Shown one piece after another: positions 59,695-64,000 of a DNA stretch of 64,000 nucleotides; the first letter of the stretch is position 1, and each line of letters opens with the position of its first letter. Source of the DNA: Arthrobacter sp. Soil736. Its GTDB lineage: Bacteria > Actinomycetota > Actinomycetes > Actinomycetales > Micrococcaceae. Below the pieces are notes generated by a model. That model was given only the letters and a program-made list of their open reading frames with translations, did not search any database and had not been told where the DNA came from. The position numbers and the translations under genes are program-made. The stretch is from NCBI RefSeq assembly GCF_001428005.1, contig NZ_LMSB01000066.1:103028-167027 (forward strand). The letters are read 5' to 3'.

Positions 59695-62244
59695 ATGACA
59701 GAACAGAAGAGGGCAGCAGTGAGCGTTCAGCCGGAGACCGAAACCGGAACAACAGCAGGTGGAGCCGACAGCCCCGAGGAGGGCGCCTACAGCTTCGCGG
59801 CGATGGAGGCCCGGTGGCCGCAGGTGTGGGAAGACCTGAAGGTCTTCACGCCGGCCGACGACGGTTCCCGCGAGCGCCGCTACGTGCTGGACATGTTCCC
59901 GTACCCGTCCGGCGACCTCCACATGGGGCACGCCGAGGCGTTCGCCATGGGCGACGTCGTGGCGCGGTACCTGCGCCAGCAGGGATACGACGTCCTGCAC
60001 CCGATCGGATGGGATTCCTTTGGTCTGCCGGCGGAGAACGCCGCGATCAAGCGCAACGCGCATCCGAGCGAGTGGACGTACGCCAACATCGAAACCCAGG
60101 CGGCCTCGTTCAAGCGCTACGCCATCTCCGCTGACTGGTCCCGCCGCGTGCACACCTCCGATCCGGAGTACTACCGCTGGACCCAGTGGCTGTTCAAGCG
60201 GTTCTACGAGCGCGGCCTCGCTTACCGCAAGGACTCACCGGTCAACTGGTGCCCCAAGGACCTGACCGTGCTGGCCAACGAGCAGGTTGTCAACGGCGCC
60301 TGCGAGCGCTGCGGCACGGCCGTGACCAAGAAGTCGCTGAACCAGTGGTATTTCAAGATCACCGACTACGCGGACCGGCTGCTGGACGACATGTCCGAGC
60401 TCCAGGGGCATTGGCCCGAGCGAGTACTGGCGATGCAGCGAAACTGGATCGGCCGCTCGGAAGGCGCGCATGTCCGGTTCGTGATCGAGGCGTCTGACGG
60501 ACGTGCCGAGCGCGAAGTCACCGTCTTCACCACGCGTCCGGATACCCTGTACGGAGCCACGTTCTTTGTCGTCGCCGCGGACGCGCACCTGACCCTGGAC
60601 CTGGTCACCCCTGAACATCACGACGCGCTCATGGCCTACCGTGAAAAGGTCAAGGCCCTGTCGGACATCGAACGCCAGTCCACCGAGCGCGAAAAGACCG
60701 GTGTGTTCACCGGCCGCTACGCCATCAATCCCCTGAACGGTGAAAAGCTGCCTGTCTGGGCAGCCGACTACGTCCTGGCCGACTATGGCACGGGCGCCAT
60801 CATGGCCGTCCCCGGGCACGACCAGCGCGACCTCGACTTCGCCAAGGAGTTCGGCCTGCCTGTGCGCGCCGTGCTGGACACCGGCGAGGAGGACCCCGCC
60901 GTCTCCGGCAAGGCAACGGCGGGGGAGGGCACGCTGATCAACTCCGGTCCGCTCGACGGCCTGCCCAAGGCAGAGGCCATTCCGGCAGCCATCGAAATCC
61001 TGGACAAGCAGGGTACCGGCGAGAAGTTCGTGAACTTCCGGCTGCGTGACTGGCTCCTGAGCCGCCAGCGCTTCTGGGGCACTCCGATCCCGATCATCCA
61101 CTGTGCCGAGTGCGGCGAAGTGCCGGTACCCGACGAGCAACTGCCGGTTACGCTTCCCGAGGACCTGCGCGGCGAGGCGCTGTCCCCGAGGGGCACGTCG
61201 CCGCTGGCCGCGGCCCTCGAATGGGTCAACGTCGACTGCCCGAACTGCGGACGCGCAGCCCAGCGGGACACGGACACCATGGACACCTTCGTGGACTCGT
61301 CCTGGTACTTCCTGCGCTTCGTCTCCCCGCACTACACCGACGGTCCGTTCGATCCCGCGAAGATCAACGACTGGATGCCGGTCGGGCAGTATGTCGGCGG
61401 CGTAGAACACGCCATCCTGCACCTGCTCTACGCCCGCTTCTTCACCAAGGTCATTCATGACATGGGCCTGCTGGCGGCGGACGAGCCCTTCAGCGCGCTG
61501 CTGAACCAGGGCCAGGTGCTCAACGGCGGCAAGGCCATGAGCAAGTCGCTGGGCAACGGCGTGGACCTGGGCGAACAGCTGGACAAGTTCGGCGTGGACG
61601 CCGTCCGGCTGACCATGATCTTTGCCTCCCCGCCGGAAGACGACGTCGACTGGGCGGATGTCTCGCCGTCGGGATCCGCGAAGTTCCTGGCGCGCGCCTG
61701 GCGCCTCAGCCAGGACGTCACGAGCGCCCCTGGCGTGGACTTCAGCACGGGCGACCGCGCCCTGCGGTCCGTCACGCACAGGACCATCGCGGACGCCGCG
61801 GAGCTGCTGGACAACAACAAGTTCAACGTCGTGGTGGCGAAGCTGATGGAGCTGGTTAACGCCACGCGCAAGACCATCGACTCCGGCGCCGGCGGTGCCG
61901 ATCCGGCCGTGCGCGAAGCGGCTGAGGCCGTGTCCGTGATCCTGAGCCTGTTCGCTCCCTACACCGCCGAGGACATGTGGAACGTGCTGGGGCACCCGGC
62001 CTCGGTGGCCAACGCGGGCTGGCCCGCCCACGATGAGGCCCTGCTCGTGCAGGCCACCATCACGGCCGTGGTCCAGGTCCAGGGCAAAGTCAGGGACAGG
62101 CTCGAGGTCTCGCCGGCCATCTCAGAGGATGAGCTGCGCGAACTTGCGCTGGCCTCGGAAAACGTCCAGCGCGCCCTCGACGGCCGCGGCATCCGGACGG
62201 TCATTGTGCGTGCACCTAAACTGGTGAACATCGTCCCGGCCTAG
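59695..62244 (+). CDS. leuS: Leucine-tRNA ligase
   Basis: 849 residues from ATG 59695 (AGGAC nine bases before; GTG 59719 is an alternative that matches relatives). The class I motif HMGHAEAF (HIGH type), the CP1 editing insert with FTTRPDTLYGATFFVVAADAH, a zinc-like pair in HCAECGEVPVP and VDCPNCGRA, and KAMSKSLGNGVD (KMSKS type) are present, then the anticodon-binding and C-terminal domains. It charges tRNA-Leu. The upstream region contains a leucine-codon leader and terminator, so expression probably responds to charged tRNA-Leu. Confidence 0.97.
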   Translation: MTEQKRAAVSVQPETETGTTAGGADSPEEGAYSFAAMEARWPQVWEDLKVFTPADDGSRERRYVLDMFPYPSGDLHMGHAEAFAMGDVVARYLRQQGYDVLHPIGWDSFGLPAENAAIKRNAHPSEWTYANIETQAASFKRYAISADWSRRVHTSDPEYYRWTQWLFKRFYERGLAYRKDSPVNWCPKDLTVLANEQVVNGACERCGTAVTKKSLNQWYFKITDYADRLLDDMSELQGHWPERVLAMQRNWIGRSEGAHVRFVIEASDGRAEREVTVFTTRPDTLYGATFFVVAADAHLTLDLVTPEHHDALMAYREKVKALSDIERQSTEREKTGVFTGRYAINPLNGEKLPVWAADYVLADYGTGAIMAVPGHDQRDLDFAKEFGLPVRAVLDTGEEDPAVSGKATAGEGTLINSGPLDGLPKAEAIPAAIEILDKQGTGEKFVNFRLRDWLLSRQRFWGTPIPIIHCAECGEVPVPDEQLPVTLPEDLRGEALSPRGTSPLAAALEWVNVDCPNCGRAAQRDTDTMDTFVDSSWYFLRFVSPHYTDGPFDPAKINDWMPVGQYVGGVEHAILHLLYARFFTKVIHDMGLLAADEPFSALLNQGQVLNGGKAMSKSLGNGVDLGEQLDKFGVDAVRLTMIFASPPEDDVDWADVSPSGSAKFLARAWRLSQDVTSAPGVDFSTGDRALRSVTHRTIADAAELLDNNKFNVVVAKLMELVNATRKTIDSGAGGADPAVREAAEAVSVILSLFAPYTAEDMWNVLGHPASVANAGWPAHDEALLVQATITAVVQVQGKVRDRLEVSPAISEDELRELALASENVQRALDGRGIRTVIVRAPKLVNIVPA

Positions 62245-62251
62245 CCGGGTT

Positions 62252-62278
62252 CCGGCCGCCGGCATCGCCGGCGGCCGG
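62252..62278 (+). terminator. Terminator-like hairpin after leuS
   Basis: A perfect 12-bp stem (62252-62263 with 62267-62278) with a 3-nt loop and no T tract. It lies 7 bp past the leuS stop. Confidence 0.6.
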
Positions 62279-62301
62279 CCAGAACTGCAGGAGGGGGTGC
62301 C

Positions 62302-63354
62302 GTGATCGACCGCGAACCGGCCGCCTGGCTGTGGTTGAAGGAACATCTCGTCCGTCTCCGCCAGGCCACCCGGCCGGGACAGACCCCGCCCACGGGCGAG
62401 CCCGCCGTCGTCGTCCGCACCGCAGTGGTGACTGACTCCGCCGCCGCGCTACCCGCAGACTGGGTGAGGGCCTTCTCCATCAATGGCCGGCTGGCCGTCA
62501 TCCCCATGCCTGTCATGGTGGGGAAGGAGATCTACGGCGAGGGCGAGGACGACATCGCCGGGACAATTGCCGTGGCATTGGCCGCCGCCACGCCGGTTAA
62601 GACGTCCCGGCCGTCGCCCGGGCAGTTTGAACAGGCATACCTGGCGGCCGAACGCCACGGCTTCGAGTCTGTGGTATCCATCCATATTTCCGGTGACCTC
62701 TCCGGCACGGCAGACGCCGCCCGCCTCGCCGCCGCGCGGGTCAGGATCCCCGTCGAGGTCCTGGACACCCGCACCGTGGGAATGGCCCAGGGGCTTGCGG
62801 TGCAGAGTGCGGTAGTGGCGGCGGCGGACGGCCGCAGCGCAGCCGAAGTGCGCAGGCTCGCCGAGGAGCGCGTTGCCAAGACCAAGGTGTACTTCTACGT
62901 GCCGAGCCTGGAGCAGCTGCGCCGGGGCGGGCGGATCGGCGCCGCGGCGTCCCTGGTGGGGGCCATGTTTTCGATCAAGCCGATCCTTGCGGTCGACGGC
63001 GGCAAGATCGTTCCGCTGGAGAAGGTCCGCTCCGCTGCGAAAGCCGTTGCCCGGCTGGAGGAGATCGTCGTCGCGGACGCCGCTGCCAGGCCGCTGGGGG
63101 AGGCCAGGCTGGCCATCCACCACTTCGGCAACGAGGCGGAAGCCGAACTCCTGGCCGCCCGGCTGGCGGCCGCCTTGCCGGACACTCCGCCGGCCCAGAT
63201 CAGCGCGCTTCCGGCCGTGCTGGCCGCCCACGCCGGCCTCGGCGTGCTTGCCGTGATCGTGGGTGAAAGCAGCACGTCGCTGGCCGGTTCCCCCGGCGCC
63301 GAAGATGGTGACCGGGAGCGGGGACAGGGCCGGCCAGGAGAACACGCTCCCTAG
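62302..63354 (+). CDS. DegV-family fatty-acid-binding protein
   Basis: 350 residues from GTG 62302 after GGAGGGGG. The family layout is clear: TAVVTDSAAALPADWV near the start, PVKTSRPSPGQFEQAY, SVVSIHISGDLSGTADAARLAA, VEVLDTRTVGMAQGLAV and YFYVPSLEQLRRGGRIG, AMFSIKPILAVDGGKIVPLEKVRSAAKAV. DegV (FakB-type) proteins bind a fatty acid for phosphorylation by the FakA kinase. A 40-residue N-terminal extension and a charged tail are peculiar to this protein. No fakA is nearby. leuS-DegV-comEA order is usual in the family. Confidence 0.9.
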   Translation: MIDREPAAWLWLKEHLVRLRQATRPGQTPPTGEPAVVVRTAVVTDSAAALPADWVRAFSINGRLAVIPMPVMVGKEIYGEGEDDIAGTIAVALAAATPVKTSRPSPGQFEQAYLAAERHGFESVVSIHISGDLSGTADAARLAAARVRIPVEVLDTRTVGMAQGLAVQSAVVAAADGRSAAEVRRLAEERVAKTKVYFYVPSLEQLRRGGRIGAAASLVGAMFSIKPILAVDGGKIVPLEKVRSAAKAVARLEEIVVADAAARPLGEARLAIHHFGNEAEAELLAARLAAALPDTPPAQISALPAVLAAHAGLGVLAVIVGESSTSLAGSPGAEDGDRERGQGRPGEHAP

Positions 63355-63433
63355 CCGGACGGCTCAAAGGGACGGGGCTGGCCGTGCCCGGAAGCTGGTA
63401 GTACAGTCCTCCCCACAGACTAAGGAGGCTCCC

Positions 63434-63619
63434 ATGGGAATGCAGGTCCACCACGTCGCCCAGTTCGACAAGGACGTCGCCAGCGAAGTCACCCAATGGC
63501 TGAAGTACCTCAAAGGGCAGGTGACAAGCGTCCAGTTCCTCACCACCACCGTTCCGGACCCCAAAGCTCCCGAAAAGTGGAGGGTACAGTACGAGGCCTA
63601 CATCACGTATCAGCAGTAG
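63434..63619 (+). CDS. Small conserved hypothetical protein (61 aa)
   Basis: 61 residues from ATG 63434, starting MGMQVHHVAQFDKDVASEVT and ending with WRVQYEAYITYQQ. A strong AAGGAGG lies five bases before the start. The composition is that of a small folded globular protein: mixed charged and hydrophobic residues, no membrane helix, no cysteine. I do not recognise the family. It sits between the DegV gene and the probable comEA, in a gap too large for spacing alone. Confidence 0.7.
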   Translation: MGMQVHHVAQFDKDVASEVTQWLKYLKGQVTSVQFLTTTVPDPKAPEKWRVQYEAYITYQQ

Positions 63620-63721
63620 CCAGACCTGGCGGTTGTAATGGCGGCGCGCCATCGTTGACGCTATCCACATAGGGGCAGAACGCCCTTCATGCCCGGTTGG
63701 CCGTCTCCTACGGTGGTGGGT

Positions 63722-64000
63722 ATGTCACGCCGGACCGCTGGAGCCGCAGCCAGCACCCCGCCGCGCGCCGGCGCAGGACGCCTTTCGCCCGAGCGGCGTG
63801 CAGCAGACGGGCGTGCGGCGAGGCGGCTCGCGGCAACACTCGGGCCGCCGCCGGATGCTGAGGGCGGCCGTGCGTCCGGCAGCGCCGCTCCGGGACTGCT
63901 GGACACGGGGGACCGCAACGGCTTCACGTACGGCAACGGACCGGGATCCGGACCGGACCCGGGGCCTGCTGAGGGCGTGGCTGATGTCCGGCTCAGATGG
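63722..64000 (+). CDS. Probable ComEA N-terminus (partial)
   Basis: 93 residues run to the right edge without a stop. The sequence begins MSRRTAGAAASTPPRAGAGRL and is Arg/Ala/Pro-rich and disordered; it ends VADVRLRW, the sort of basic segment that precedes a membrane helix. The helix-hairpin-helix domain that would prove ComEA lies beyond the window. The call rests on gene order: in Arthrobacter relatives comEA and comEC follow leuS and the DegV gene. ComEA would bind incoming DNA at the cell surface. Confidence 0.5.
   Translation, partial: MSRRTAGAAASTPPRAGAGRLSPERRAADGRAARRLAATLGPPPDAEGGRASGSAAPGLLDTGDRNGFTYGNGPGSGPDPGPAEGVADVRLRW

Overview
The window is GC-rich and almost fully coding. 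It comes from an actinobacterium of the family Micrococcaceae, most likely Arthrobacter, Pseudarthrobacter or a close relative. The evidence is a pyrR-pyrB-pyrC-(membrane PH-like protein)-carA-carB-pyrF run followed by mihF-gmk-rpoZ-coaBC-metK-priA, frequent GTG starts, a helicase-dead type PriA, DUF948 and DUF6167 proteins, an acVLRF1 protein and a mycobacterial-type IHF. Genus assignment is inference from gene order and protein character, not from a search. I saw no tRNA, rRNA, CRISPR array, prophage or insertion sequence.

Layout. 1-6993: start of a putative DUF349 protein, membrane cyclophilin, hisS, an APC permease, aspS and a GNAT protein. 7348-18289: an accessory catabolic island. Leftward genes are an MFS transporter, Dabb protein, KstD-like flavoprotein, SDR and IclR regulator. 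Rightward genes are a second KstD-like flavoprotein, a second IclR, a P450, a ferredoxin reductase and a [2Fe-2S] ferredoxin. The set matches the enzyme classes of cyclohexanecarboxylate aromatization (P450 hydroxylation, alcohol oxidation, two ring desaturations to a 4-hydroxybenzoate-type product). A 14-nt motif is shared by the SDR and P450 promoter regions. A REP-like palindrome lies just outside each end of the island. 18382-22176: acVLRF1, rarA, rpsD and two small membrane proteins.

22288-32819 is housekeeping: alaS-ruvX-mltG-aroE-aroC-aroK-aroB-(TPR protein), then efp-nusB, with many start/stop overlaps suggesting translational coupling. A PrsW-type membrane protease (32902-34173) runs leftward. 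34325-49562 holds the complete UMP pathway except pyrD, with a PyrR-binding RNA motif overlapping the pyrR ribosome-binding site, then mihF, gmk, rpoZ, coaBC, metK and priA.

49569-52453 is a leftward trio (glycosyltransferase, alpha/beta hydrolase, aldo/keto reductase). A VOC-protein remnant lies at 52589-52744. 52920-58329 is a glycerol module: a SorC-type regulator divergent from glpD-glpF-glpK, with a palindrome over the likely glpD promoter. A secreted protein with an exact 30-bp tandem repeat follows. 59540-62244 is leuS, preceded by a short reading frame encoding MRAILLLS and a terminator-like hairpin, the arrangement of a leucine-responsive ribosome-mediated attenuator. The window closes with a DegV protein, a 61-residue protein and the start of a probable comEA.
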